A stretch of DNA of 64,000 nucleotides from Conus ventricosus. Taxonomy: Eukaryota > Mollusca > Gastropoda > Neogastropoda > Conidae. Each line of letters starts with the position of its first letter. Position 1 is the stretch's first letter. Made by a program: the position numbers and the translations under genes. Positions 1 to 10,660 of the stretch are shown one piece after another. The stretch covers positions 28,486,105-28,550,104 of the forward strand of contig CM031609.1 in the NCBI GenBank assembly GCA_018398815.1, read 5' to 3'. Below the pieces are notes generated by a model that did no database searches, was not told the DNA's origin, and saw only the letters and a program-made list of their open reading frames with translations.

Positions 1-170
1 CATTAAGAGAGCGAGCGAGACAGAGAGACACAGACAGAGAGACATACATTAAGAGAGCGAGCGAGACAGAGAGACACAGACAGAGAGACATACATTAAGA
101 GAGAGAGCGAAAGAGACGGACAGACAGAGAAGACGAAAGAGACACTGACAGAGACAGACAGACAGACAGA
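1..170. repeat. 46-bp tandem repeat grading into GACA/GA tract
   Basis: Two identical 46-bp purine-rich units (1-46, 47-92) begin CATTAAGAGAGCGAGCGAG and end in GACATA. A third, diverged unit follows and decays into (GACA)n. The array probably continues beyond the window start. Confidence 0.85.
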
Positions 171-903
171 CAGATAGCTGTTATAGTGGTTCCAGAGACA
201 TGAATGCGTTTATTTCTCTAATGCAGATGAATGTTGATCAGGGCCGTAATGGACACGTTACAAGCTTCTTTGCATCCTGCCTTCAAATGGCACGAGAGAA
301 AATAAACAAAACAAAACAATAGGCTGAGAAACAACAGACTTAGATCTAAATGAACAGGGAACAACGAACGAAAGCACCAAGGAGAGGGAGACAGCTTGCA
401 AACCCCTTTAACATGCGCTAAGAAACAAAAAAAAAACCCGTTTCATATTACTTTCATTCCAACGCAATAGAACAAATGAAATGAATACTTTCAGTAACAA
501 GAAGTCCACGGGGTATTACTGTTAACTCCACAAACTACAAACCCGAACTCTCACAACGTATCTTCATTCAATTTCCATTTGAAGTAAGATTGCTTTATTT
601 CTTGTAGCACAGACAAAAAATCTGCAAAGATCTTTATTAAAGTTGAATGACTGTTCATTGCATCATTTTTTCCCACATCCAAATGCAAGCTCTGTGTAAA
701 GTTTCGGTTCGAACGATCTTTCAATTTAGCAATAAAGGAAGTCTTTCTGTTCCAGTACGGCTCGTAAGTGGTTCCCATTTCATTCTCTCGTCTTTATACT
801 GTTGTAATAACATCGCCTACGCCTGTAAACATTGCCTTGTCTGTGGGGGCCGGGATCTCACAGGCTTTTTATGTGTTAAGTTGAGAAATGCGTTTCATCT
901 CGG
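171..903. other. Unrecognised single-copy sequence
   Basis: AT-rich sequence with only short frames (longest 88 aa) of no recognisable family. I see no repeat, RNA gene or splice-supported exon here. Confidence 0.5.
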
Positions 904-1275
904 TGTAGGGTAAATTGGGTACCTTGAGGTCTTGCTATAAGCACGATTGGTGTAGGGTAAATTGGGTACCTTGAGGTCTTGCTATAAGCACGATTGGTGT
1001 AGGGTAAATTGGGTACCTTGAGGTCTTGCTATAAGCACGATTGGTGTAGGGTAAATTGGGTACCTTGAGCTCTTGCTATAGCACGTTGGTGTAGGGTAAA
1101 TTGGGTACCTTGAGGTCTTGCTATAAGCACGATTGGTGTAGGGTAAATTGGGTACCTTGAGGTCTTGCCATAAGCACGATTGGTGTAGGGTAAATTGGGT
1201 ACCTTGATGTCTTGCTATAAGCCGATTGGTGTAGGGTAAATTGGGTACCTTGAGGTCTTGCTATAAGCACGATTG
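904..1275. repeat. Minisatellite, 47-bp unit, about 8 copies
   Basis: The unit starts GGTGTAGGGTAAATTGGG, then has a GGTACC hexamer and CTTGAGGTCTTGC. About eight head-to-tail copies differ by a few substitutions and 1-2-base deletions. A minus-strand frame crosses the array (repeating [13 protein letters not shown]), but this follows from the repeat and is not taken as a gene. Confidence 0.92.
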
Positions 1276-1369
1276 CTGGACTGAGGAGTTTAACCAGTAA
1301 ATGCATTTATTGCGTAAACATGCACCTTTCTAGTTCGAGCTTTTCCTCTAAATCCCGTAGGCCTACACA

Positions 1370-1370
1370 C

Positions 1371-1423
<53 letters not shown>

Positions 1424-1464
1424 TGTATGTGTGTGTGTGTGTGCGCGCGTTTGTGTGTGTGCAA

Positions 1465-1516
<52 letters not shown>

Positions 1517-1535
1517 TGTGTGTGTGGAGAGAGAG

Positions 1536-1568
<33 letters not shown>

Positions 1569-1593
1569 GAGAGAGAAGAGAGAGAGAGAGAGA
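1370..1593. repeat. Compound microsatellite (TG)n-(GA)n
   Basis: Long (TG)n with TGCG and TGGTG interruptions switches at about 1526 to (GA)n. All open frames here are repeat translation. Confidence 0.97.
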
Positions 1594-1927
1594 CTTCGTC
1601 GCTTTTCTCCTTCACAATCTCCACAACCCATCGTAAACGTACCAAAGGCATTGACTCGCGCACATTCGACCCGTAAAACCCGCGGGAGCAAGGAAAGAAA
1701 TACAACTTTAATTAACACAACATACTAGTCTTGTCTTAGACCCGGCAGAGCTTCTGCAGCCCCAATCCGCGGAATCCCCGTCCAGGGTGCGCGTCATTCC
1801 AGTCCACGGCGCTATCCGGGAGATGTAGGAGCTTGAAAACTTTTGTTCTAGTTGGCCAAGTGTGGGCCTCTGCCATTGATCCGTGTTGTGATGCCAGTTT
1901 CTTTGTCTACGCACGCTCGCACAGGCG
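1594..1927. other. Unrecognised spacer
   Basis: GC-balanced sequence between two microsatellites. No gene, RNA or repeat recognised. Confidence 0.45.
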
Positions 1928-1928
1928 C

Positions 1929-1987
<59 letters not shown>

Positions 1988-1997
1988 GTGTGTGTGT
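1928..1997. repeat. (AT)n(TG)n tract abutting a PLE end
   Basis: (AT)n followed by a short (TG)n. It directly borders the outer end of the inverted PLE pseudo-LTR, as do similar tracts at 10871, 13818, 14006, 17928 and 18121 at other PLE ends. Confidence 0.9.
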
Positions 1998-2076
1998 AAA
2001 ATAGGTTTTTAAAAAAGAACTACAAATTTGTTTCGAGCGCGGTGCGCTGTCATCAGGATGGTTTTTGGTTTGCCCC
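1998..2076 (-). mobile_element. PLE inverted pseudo-LTR, outer part (split by LTR element)
   Basis: The reverse complement matches 10730-10815 almost base for base, including the CTGATGA and GAAAC hammerhead boxes and a TTTTTTAAAAACCTATTTT stretch. The match breaks at 2076, where the LTR retrotransposon begins, and resumes at 10008 with CCCACCGCCGATG. The two pieces are one pseudo-LTR interrupted by the later insertion. PLEs often carry an inverted pseudo-LTR at the 5' side and a direct one at the 3' side. Confidence 0.82.
2010..2066 (-). ncRNA. Type-I hammerhead ribozyme motif (PLE, inverted copy)
   Basis: On the minus strand the order is CTGATGA, stem II AGCGC/GCGCT with an ACC loop (5 bp), GAAA, and a short stem III (ACA/TGT closing AATT). 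The predicted cleavage site follows GTA. C faces C at the stem II base next to the core (10.1/11.1), where G-C is usual. Stem I is only partly paired. PLE pseudo-LTRs are known to encode hammerheads of this minimal stem-III kind. Activity is unknown. Confidence 0.72.
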
Positions 2077-3954
2077 TGTGACATTCATTCATAAGCCCGG
2101 TTCATTTTCATTAAGAAAATGACGCAATCGATACATGACGTCTATTCGCTCTGCGCTGGATTATATTTCTATGTCCAAACGACAAAACTAATTGTTAGTT
2201 TGTGCTTTACGGCGGTACGTTTATAATTTCAAGCATCATGCAGACTTGCATTTGTATTAATAATAAAATGATTTACAATTGTAGGCATCGAAAACCGTCG
2301 TACGACCAATCACGACTGTCCAAGTGGCAGTAGTGTCTCTGTCCGCGCATGTGCGGTAGATAGTGGCCGTTGTATCTACCATCTGGACAGCCAGTAGGTC
2401 GTGAAATTGGCTCCGTAGAAAAGGTCTGATTATCGGAAGAGCAAGTAACCTTTTGAAGACATCAGTCTAGGCCGGACTGAAGGGGGCACCACGAGCATTC
2501 GACAGCACCCACAACTTTTTTTCGGGGAAGGAAAGCTGAACGAGTCTCATCGTTCCGTGGGCGAGTCGAAAACTGTGGCACTAACAGACTGTGTTGAGTA
2601 AATGGATCGAAATCATTTTTTCGTATAGAGCAACAAAATCTATTTCAATGTAATCGCATTAAGGCACATTTACCAGTTCAATAATACTTTGGTGCGCGCG
2701 ATCATTAAATATGCTCTGAATTAAAATATTTCGGGTTTACCGGTCAACACGTATGATTGATCGTAGAGCTGTCATCTTCATCTGTTTGCTCTCATCATAT
2801 CGTGTTGCCATGTACTAATCCATATTAGTAAATTCTATTTCAGCTCACCGTTGTATGCAACCATATTTAGAAGATGTGATATTTGTGTGAATGCAGATTT
2901 ATTATTTAAAGAATCGTAAACGAGTTCAAGTTATGAACGAAGCATTTTCGTGGATCTAAGTGATCTGTAAAATATGAAGATTAACGCCATTTGATTTAAT
3001 CCATTCAAGGATTAAATATAATTGTAATTCATCAAGCACTAAGCCTTGGCGAATAACTCAGTCAAGGCAGATTGGAATAATTCGTATACATTTTTCCTTC
3101 TTTGTTGATGAGCTTCATACGTAAAGCGATTTTGAAGGAAATCAATTGTAAATGATAGAGCAAGCTAGTGCCATTGTAAAGTGTGTTTAGAACGTGTGAT
3201 GGATGGAATAGTGATGTGTCCACCATGGTGCAAGATCTAAGACAATTGTTATCTTGCTGGTCCTATCCGGTTCTGTTCTATATTCCTGTTCCTGTTCTAC
3301 TACCACTCCTGCTATTCCACTTCATCCTTCTTCGGCACACATCTTTATCCCGCTACATCCTTCGTCGGGAGCAACGTGCTGGATGTGTCGACCTTGCCGG
3401 GATCTGGGAGAGAGCCGTGAACGTCAGCGGAACTCCGGAACGTTACGCGATTCCGTGAAGCTGAGTGGCAATTTCATAAACACATCCCTCCACATCAAAG
3501 CACGCCAGAACACACTCAGACATTTTTCTATACATATATTATATCTTGTGTATGACTATAACCTGTGTGTGTCCTCCGGAAGATAATTTTTGTAGCACGA
3601 GCAGACAGTCTATATTCGTGCTACTGCAAGAAGTGAAGGGAAGAAGGACAGAGACTTTGTCGTTTATTGGTGTATGTGCATGATTTATTTCTTTTATATG
3701 TAACTCATTTCATAGGCAACAAACGGACATCAACATACAAAGCAACCATACGACATATTCACAGCAGATCATCATCATCTTTATATCATACTTAATTAAA
3801 TTCAGTTGTTGAATCAAAGATCAAACCTCTTGATTACATCTGTGGAAAGAAAGTGAAGGGTGTGGACGAAAGCTTGACTTTCCTACTACGGTCTATCGTT
3901 CTTGCTGAGCACTCAACCATCATTTATGAATGGGGTCTTAATAAAAACGTCACA
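2077..3954 (+). repeat. 5' LTR
   Basis: Begins TGTGACATTC and ends AAACGTCACA (6-bp terminal inverted repeat TGTGAC/GTCACA). It is nearly identical to 8131-10007. An AATAAA lies at 3940-3945 close to the 3' edge and could serve polyadenylation. Short frames (e.g. 3183-3458) occur in both LTRs but resemble nothing known. The length is large for a metazoan Gypsy LTR. Confidence 0.95.
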
Positions 3955-3961
3955 TATTATT

Positions 3962-3980
3962 TGGGGGCTCGTCCCGGGAT
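3962..3980 (+). promoter_or_regulatory. Primer binding site, tRNA-Pro type
   Basis: TGGGGGCTCGTCCCGGGAT lies 7 bp after the 5' LTR. It equals the complement of the 3' end of tRNA-Pro (the primer site type of murine leukaemia-like retroviruses) except for one extra C in the CCC run. The extra base may be real or a homopolymer error. Confidence 0.85.
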
Positions 3981-4858
3981 CTTTCGATCTGGAGTACCTG
4001 GAAGACTCAGTGACGCAGGCAAGAATTGTAGACCGCAACCTTCACCTTTTTTCTAGTGGGAGGTTGGGCGGTGTGCTCTATGATCTATTATATGTGTTGA
4101 CCATCTAAACTATAAATAGAAAATTTTAAATTTCACATTTTTTTTTTTGTTCATAAATCATTTGTATTCATTTCGTTAGTCGCGACGCTATTGTTCATTA
4201 TTTCCCTAATTTTTGGAAAAGGCCTCAACACAGTACAGAGAAAGTAACGACCTTGGCCAATTCACGTCATATTTACCACGACATATTTTAACTTCTTATT
4301 AGATCTATTGTACTAGATCCATTGTGAAGAAGAAGATTTGATTCAAGTTGCCAGGTGAGTGCAATCTTGACTTTACTGCATTGGAATTGTGCAGTGGTGT
4401 TGTATTTGTGTCGGATTGGGACACAGTGATTAGAGTAAGTATTGATACTCTAAAGCGCATTTCAACGTAAGCTATTAACGTGGGTGCGACGTGGCACCAC
4501 GGGCTATTTTGCGGGCGCCGTATTGTTTTCGTACGTACGATATTGGAGATATATTTTTCAGCACGTCCGTTCGTCAGTTAGCACGTTCGTTCCGTAGCTG
4601 TGTGTGCAAACCGTGGTTTGGTTTGTTGACGTGTTCTGAATACCACGTGTTTGGGGTTTCGAGTGTTGTTATCCCCATTTTTACTACACGGGGTTGTGTT
4701 AGGTGTTTCCCAGTCGTGGTGGGAAAGTTGTTTCCTTGCACTTTGTGTTTTGGAACGTGTGTCCATACATTTGGCATTAACGCGTGACGGTATTCGGTTT
4801 CCGCGTTATTTGTACTGTTAAATTTGTTAAGACATCAGGACTTGCAGTGGTAGGCAAC
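3981..4858 (+). other. Leader between primer site and gag
   Basis: About 880 bp without a recognisable domain. A poly-T run at about 4139-4148 and short frames only. Likely transcribed leader of the retrotransposon. Confidence 0.6.
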
Positions 4859-5990
4859 ATGCCGACAGGAAGTCCCGACGTCAGGCATCTGCCACTGACG
4901 GAAGTCAGTCTCAACAAATTCAGACTAGTGCGCAGTTCCGAGAATGGAAAGCTGAGCACTAGAGTTAGGCCTAAAAGGAGCAGAACTTGCTCTTTACATC
5001 GAGAAGAAGGAACGTGAAGAAAGAGAAGAAAGAAAGGAACGTGAGGAAAGAGAACGAGAGAAGGAAGAAAGAGATCGAGAAGAAAGAAAGGAGGAAAGAG
5101 ATCGAGAAGAAAGAGAGGCCGAGAGACAATTACAGCTAGAGTTAGCTAGAGTTAAAGCCAGGAAGCAGTGGTGATGCTCAACCAAGTGCTAGCGCCCAAT
5201 CCATTCTTCAGACTGTAGTGTCGGCTAAGGTCAAGTTACCTTACTTAGAAGACAAGGACGACCTTGAGTCATATTTGACTCAGTTTGAAAAGGTGGCAGT
5301 CATTAATGGATGGAATGAGGAGGAATGGGGTGCCAGGTTAGCTCCATACTCAAGGGCAGAGCTAGGGAAGCGTATGTAAAACTACCCGCGGCAGAGTCGG
5401 CGGACTATAACCTCATCAAACAGGCACTTTTGCATAAGTATCAACTGAGTGCTGGTCATTCCCCGACAGAAGTTTCGTACAGCACGCAAAAGAGAGCACT
5501 GATACGTCATTGTCACTATGGGATCGTTTGTCTATGTGGCTAGAGAGGTGTTGAATTTGTCCAACAGGACAGAAAAGGATTTAAAAGAGATGTTAATCCT
5601 AGAGAAGTTTCTGGAAGCATTGCCTTTTGATCAGGCGAGATTTGTCAGGGAGAGAGATCCACAGACTGGAAAGGAAGCTGTTGCAGCAGCAGATCTATTT
5701 GAACAGACGAGACTTGTGGAGAGGAGTTATCGTGAGAGTAAACCTGATCATCGTAGGTATGGTCATGGGAGTGATAACAGAGGTCCACACAGGAAGCTCG
5801 GAAGGAGGATAAGCCTAGGGGATCTGTACCTGACAGGGGAGGCAACGACAGGAGAAATTATCGCTTCCAGATAAAATGTTACAGATGTGGAGGACCACAC
5901 ACCCAGAGGGATTGTACACAAAAGAGAAATGACACAGCGATGTGCACTACGACAGCGGCTGCACAGTGTCAACTAAAAGATGATCAACAG
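4859..5990 (+). pseudogene. gag: gag-like gene, frameshifted
   Basis: The structural (nucleocapsid) gene of the Gypsy element. A start at 4859 opens a frame that breaks near 4980. The next frame encodes a highly charged EER-rich coiled coil (about 4985-5160). The capsid-like core follows at 5205-5500, with residues such as LESYLTQFEKV, WNEEEWGARL and AYVKLPA. A further piece at 5518-5870 includes DLKEMLILEKFLEALP. A zinc knuckle ends it at 5877-5915: CYRCGGPHTQRDC, spaced CX2CX3HX4C, one residue shorter than the usual CX2CX4HX4C. At least three frameshifts separate these pieces, so no intact protein is predicted. Charged coiled coils are common in Gmr1-type Gag. Confidence 0.82.
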
Positions 5991-6039
5991 TTGTGTGATA
6001 GTTGTAAAGGGATCGAGTTCCAATCCCTATGCACGGTAG

Positions 6040-6345
6040 AATTTCGAAGGAGAAACGGTGGATGCGTTGAGAGATACAGGCTCTACCATGACGATCGTGA
6101 GGAAAGACATTAGTTCCAGAACATTGTTACACAGGTCAGAAAAAAGAGGTATCACTGGCATCGTCATCAGTCAAACAGAATCTTCCTGTGGCGAGTGTAC
6201 ATATGGAGACTCCCTACTTTTCAGACAAGACTGAAGTACTTGTTATGGAAAAACCCGTTTGCCCAGTATTGATCGGAAATACCCGCAAGCAAGAAAGAGG
6301 AGGGATCATTAATGTGCCCGTTTATCCGATCCAAGCGGCAGCAGT
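6040..6345 (+). pseudogene. Retroviral-type aspartic protease, decayed
   Basis: DTGST at 6073-6087 is the aspartyl protease catalytic signature, preceded by the short stretch VDAL. The frame is then lost and continues about 6188 in another frame (ASVHMETPYFSDKTEVLVM). This would process Gag and Pol in an intact element. Flap and second conserved segments are unclear. Confidence 0.72.
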
Positions 6346-7680
6346 TACCGGCAGGCAGATGAGACCGCTCAAGATCAAAGAAGCAACTTGCAGCATTGTA
6401 TCTCCTGCAGAATTGAAAGAAGAACAGACTAAAGACCCATCACTCAAGAAGTTGTTTGAGTTGGCCCGCAAATCAGACAACGCACGTTACCAGCAAAACA
6501 GGTGTTGAAACATCATTTATGATCAAGAAGGGAATACTATAACAGGAAGGTGCGTACACCAACGACGCAGCATACCCAAGTTGTGGTACCCAGGAAACTG
6601 AGATCTAACGTACTACAAGTAGCTCATGACATACCTATGTCTGGACACCTCGGTGTAAGGCGTACGAAAGAGAGCGTCTGCTACATGATTTCTTTTGGCC
6701 AGGAGTGGAAGGTGACGTCAAAAGATATTGTGCGTCATGCGATACGTGTCAGAGATGTATCGGCAGAAACAGCATTAGGAAAGCGCCAGTTCAGCGGATG
6801 CCGCTGATCGAAATACCGTTCCATCGTGTTGCAGTGGACATCATCGGACCCATCAACCCCATGTCATCATCAGGGAGAGATACATTCTCACCGTCATCGA
6901 TTATGCTACGCGCTACGCAGAGGCAACAGCACTCCGTAACATCAACACAGAAGCAGTGGCTGAAGCTTGTGGGAAATCTGGACGCGAGTGGGATACCAAC
7001 ACAAATTCTCACGGACAGAGGTAGTCAATTTCTTTCTGGGACGATGCAAGAGGTCAACAGACTCTTGAACATTAAAGGTATCACCACAACGCCATACCAC
7101 GCTCAGACCAACGGACTCGTGGAAAGATTGAATGGCACGTTGAAGGTCATGTTGAAGAAACTTGTTTAGATCAACCCAAAGAGTGGGACAGATTTCTTCC
7201 TGCAGTATTGTTCGCTTACAGAGAAGCACCACAGAAATCACTCAAGTTCTCACCATTTGAACTATTATATGGGAGGACACGTGCGTGGACCAATGCAGGT
7301 CTTAAAACAAATATGGACAGACGAGGAGCTGGAGACAGACGTCAGAACACGGCGGAATATGTCATCGATCTGAAGGAGAGAATCGAAGAAACATGCAAGA
7401 TAGCTCGTGACAATCTAGACAAGGCCGCCGGACGACAAGCGAAGCACTACAACAGGAAAACGAAGATGAGACATCTCATTCCTGGAACAAAGTATTAGTG
7501 CTACTTCCACAGAAACATAACAAGCCTCCAGTTAACATGGAAAGGACCGTACACCATTTCCAGAAGAGTTAATCCAGTTGATTACAAGATGAGATCAACG
7601 GCAGGAGAAGACATACCACGTCAATCTCCTCAAAGAATACTTTGAAAGAGAAGGCTTGAAATAACAAGAGTACGTCGCAG
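6346..7680 (+). pseudogene. Integrase (H2C2, D-D-35-E core, GPY/F), frameshifted
   Basis: Inserts element cDNA into host DNA. A spacer with SPAELKEEQTKDPSLKKLF leads into the zinc-binding region: HDIPMSGHLG near 6626, then CASCDTC near 6725. The catalytic core has Asp in AVDIIGP (codon 6837), Asp in LTDRGSQF (codon 7014) and Glu in GLVERLN (codon 7122), leaving exactly 35 residues between the last two. FAYREAP and FSPFELLYGR follow at about 7208-7280, and the GPY/F module (WKGPY) is at 7539-7553. Frameshifts fall near 6510, 6700, 6880, 7170 and 7490. It follows the protease directly, with no RT between them. Confidence 0.9.
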
Positions 7681-7754
7681 TTGCTATGCAGGAGGAGGAT
7701 CGTGACGAGTATCTGACCAAGGAACGGAAGACAGAGCTGGGAAACATTGTTCAT

Positions 7755-7953
7755 CGCATGACAATATCAGTGCAAACGTATGCCCTTTGGCGTGAGAAAC
7801 GCAAGTGCCATGTTCATAGGGATGAGAGGAAATTATGAGTGACATAAAAATCAAAGATGTCCACAACTTTATGATGATATTCTAATCGCTTCTGAGACTT
7901 GGGAGGAACATGTTGAGGCAATCAATGCCGTACTCAAGAGACTACATGAGTAG
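7755..7953 (+). pseudogene. Reverse transcriptase remnant downstream of integrase
   Basis: Two RT palm motifs remain. MPFGVRNASAMF (from 7780) is the PFG motif. After a frameshift, YDDILIASETWEEH (from 7870) holds the catalytic YxDD-type box (YDD here), and the frame runs to a stop at 7951-7953. Upstream RT motifs, the thumb and RNase H are absent. Lying 3' of integrase, it supports a Gmr1-like gag-PR-IN-RT order. The polypurine tract follows after 160 bp. Confidence 0.85.
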
Positions 7954-8114
7954 TAGTGCAGTTATAGAAGAGTAAAGGACTCTGGAATCCTGCAAATGTG
8001 TATATATTGTAGAAATGCAAAAGAGTTGTGCATAATTTGATTGTTTAATCCTGTATTTGACTTATTAATGGACTGTCACCTTTCTTAGTGTTTTGCTTAA
8101 ATAGGATTTTCCGC

Positions 8115-8126
8115 TAAGTAGGGGGG
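8115..8126 (+). promoter_or_regulatory. Polypurine tract
   Basis: AAGTAGGGGGG immediately upstream of the 3' LTR (starts 8131), in the place where plus-strand priming begins in LTR elements. Confidence 0.75.
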
Positions 8127-8130
8127 TATT

Positions 8131-10007
8131 TGTGACATTCATTCATAAGCCCGGTTCATTTTCATTAAGAAAATGACGCAATCGATACATGACGTCTATT
8201 CGCTCTGCGCTGGATTATAATTTCTATGTCCAAACGACAAAACTAATTGTTAGTTTTTGCTTTACGCGGCGGTACGTTTATAATTTCAAGCATCATGCAG
8301 ACTTGCATTTGTATTAATAATAAAATGATTTACAATTGTAGGGCATCGAAAACCGTCGTACGACCAATCACGACTGTCCAAGTGGCAGAGTAGTGTCTCT
8401 GTCCGCGCATGTGCGGTAGATAGTGGCCGTTGTATCTACCATCTTGGACAGCCAGTAGGTCGTGAAATTGGCTCCGTAGAAAAGGTCTGATTATCGGAAG
8501 AGCAAGTAACCTTTTGAAGACATCAGTCTAGGCCGGACTGAAGGGGGCACCACAGAGCATTCGACAGCACCCACAACTTTTTTCGGGGAAAGCTGAACGA
8601 GTCTCATCGTTCCGTGGGCGAGTCGAAAACTGTGGGCACTAACAGACTGTGTTGAGGTAAATGGATCGAAATCATTTTTTCGTATAGAGCAACAAAATCT
8701 ATTTCAATGTAATCGCATTAAGGCACATTTACCAGTTCAATAATACTTTGTGCGCGCGATCATTTTAATATGCTCTGAATTAAATATTTCGGGTTTACCG
8801 GTCAACACGTATGATTGATCGTAGAGCTGTCATCTTCATCTGTTTGCTCTCATCATATCGTGTTGCCATGTACTAATCCATATTATGTAAAATTCTATTT
8901 CAGCTCACCGTTGTATGCAACCATATTTAGAAGATGTTGATATTTGTGTGAATGCAGATTTATTATTTAAAGAATCGTAAACGAGTTCAAGTTAATGAAC
9001 GAAGCATTTTCGTGGATCTAAGTGATCTGTATAATATGAAGATTAAACGCCATTTGATTTAATCCATTCAAGGATTAATATAATTGTAATTCATCAAGCA
9101 CTAAGCCTTGGCGAATAACTCAGTCAAGGCAGATTGGAATATTCGTATACATTTTTCCTTCTTTGTTGATGAGCTTCATCGTAAAGCGATTTTTGAAGGA
9201 AATCAATTGTAAATGATAGAGCAAGCTAGTGCCATTGTAAAGTGGTGTTTAGAACGTGTGATGGATGGAATAGTGATGTGCCACCATGGTGCAAGATCTA
9301 AGACAATTGTTATCTTGCAGGTCCTATCCGGTTCTGTTCTATATTCCTGTTCCTGTTCTACTACCACTCCTGCTATTCCACTTCATCCTTCTTCGGCACA
9401 CATCTTTATCCCGCTACACCTCGTCGGGAGCAACGTGCTGGTGTGTCGACCTTGCCGGGATCTGGGAGAGAGCCGTGAACGTCAGCGGAACTCCGGAACG
9501 TTACGCGATTCCGTGAAGCTGAGTGGCAATTTCATAAACACATCCCTCCACATCAAAGCACGCCAGAACACACTCAGACATTTTTCTATACATAAATTAT
9601 ATCTTGTGTATGACTATAACCTGTGTGTGTCCTCCGGAAGATATTTTTTGTAGCACGAGCAGACAGTCTATATTCGTGCTACTGCAGAAGTGAAGGAAGA
9701 AGACAGAGACTTTGTCGTTATTTGGTGTATGTGCATGATTTATTTCTTTTATATGTAACTCATTCATAGGCAACAAACGGACATCAACATACAAAGCAAC
9801 CCATACACATATTCACAGCAGATCATCATCATCTTTATTCATACTTAATTAAATTCAGTTGTTGAATCAAAGATCAAACCTCTTGATTACATCTGTGGAA
9901 AGAAAGTGAAGGGTGTGGACGAAGCTTGACTTTCCTACTACGGTCTATCGTTCTTGCCTGAGCACTCAACCATCATTTATGAATGGGGTCTTAATAAAAA
10001 CGTCACA
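8131..10007 (+). repeat. 3' LTR
   Basis: Same TGTGAC start and GTCACA end as the 5' LTR, with AATAAA at 9993-9998. Differences from the 5' LTR are mostly single-base insertions or deletions, with few substitutions. This suggests a young insertion plus sequencing indels. Confidence 0.95.
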
Positions 10008-10089
10008 CCCACCGCCGATGTTATATAGCGTGTGGGCTCCCGTTGTGGTTTGTTTGCACGTGCGGGTTGGCTGCACGTGCAAACTATAT
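10008..10089 (-). mobile_element. PLE inverted pseudo-LTR, inner part
   Basis: Reverse complement of about 10662-10736 (shared GCCGATGTTATATAGCGTGTG and GCACGTGCGGGTTGGCTGCA). It continues the piece at 1998-2076 across the LTR retrotransposon and abuts truncated PLE coding sequence at about 10090. Confidence 0.82.
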
Positions 10090-10660
10090 AAATAATTCAA
10101 CAAAAACACCGTCAAACTATCGTATTCATGCATGCCCAAGCTCAAAAATTTAATTGACGCATCTAATAAAATGAAAACCAACACAGCAAAGAAGGGTGAA
10201 GAAAGGAAATCTTGCAATTGCATCAAAAAAGAGCAGTGCCCGCTGAGCAATAAATGCCTTCACAACAACATTGTATACCAAGCCACTGTGACATCAGAAA
10301 ATGAAAAAGAAACATACATAGGGATCACTGAAAACCACTTCAAAACCAGATATGCAAACCACAAACAGTCATTTAATAAAGAAAAATATAAAAACCAAAC
10401 AGAACTGAGCAAATATATCTGGAAACTTAAAGACGCAAAAACAAGCTACAATATATCCTGGAAAATCATAAAAAGAGCATCACCATACAGCAATGTTTCA
10501 AAAAGGTCAACCTATGTTTAACTGAAAATGGTTAATACTATGCAAACCACACTTAGCAACTTTTAACACCAAAACAGAAATAGTAAACAACTGCAGGCAT
10601 AAATGGAAATCGTTGTTAGTGAATACACCCCAAAACAAAAACCTGAAAGCCCCCCAAAAA
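10090..10660 (+). pseudogene. PLE GIY-YIG endonuclease domain, 5'-truncated, frameshifted
   Basis: C-terminal part of a Penelope-like protein (RT plus GIY-YIG endonuclease). The clean frame runs 10132-10521, and homology starts slightly upstream (TVKLSYSCMPKLK). Numbered from the Met at 10132, a Cys cluster (C28, C30, C36, C42; CNCIKKEQCPLSNKC) precedes the nuclease. IVY at 47-49 and YIG at 62-64 form the GIY-YIG pair. Arg73 in FKTRY and His77 follow, then LSKYIWKLKD and ISWKIIKRA. After residue 123 a lost base disrupts the usual CNLCL segment, and another indel follows. The RT domain is absent: the inverted pseudo-LTR abuts directly. AT-rich codon use contrasts with the neighbouring LTR element. 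Confidence 0.9.

Larger units (their letters stand above)
2077..10007 (+). mobile_element. Ty3/Gypsy LTR retrotransposon, Gmr1-like, internally deleted
   Basis: The element is 7931 bp, bounded by direct LTRs of 1878 and 1877 bp that begin TGTGAC and end GTCACA. A tRNA-Pro-type primer site and a G-rich polypurine tract flank the interior. Coding remnants run gag, protease, integrase, then a reverse transcriptase fragment. Integrase before RT is the order of the Gmr1 group and differs from ordinary Ty3/Gypsy elements. Most of RT and all of RNase H are missing and several frames are broken, so this copy is non-autonomous. It sits inside a PLE pseudo-LTR. The intact target reads TTTGCCCACC, and the flanks TTTGCCCC and CCCACC fit a 4-bp duplication (CCCA) with one mismatch. 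Confidence 0.93.

Noticed and set aside
3183..3586. 90-146-aa frames in both LTRs
   Set aside because: Frames differ between the two LTRs because of indels, and no domain is recognisable. LTR accessory genes are not supported.
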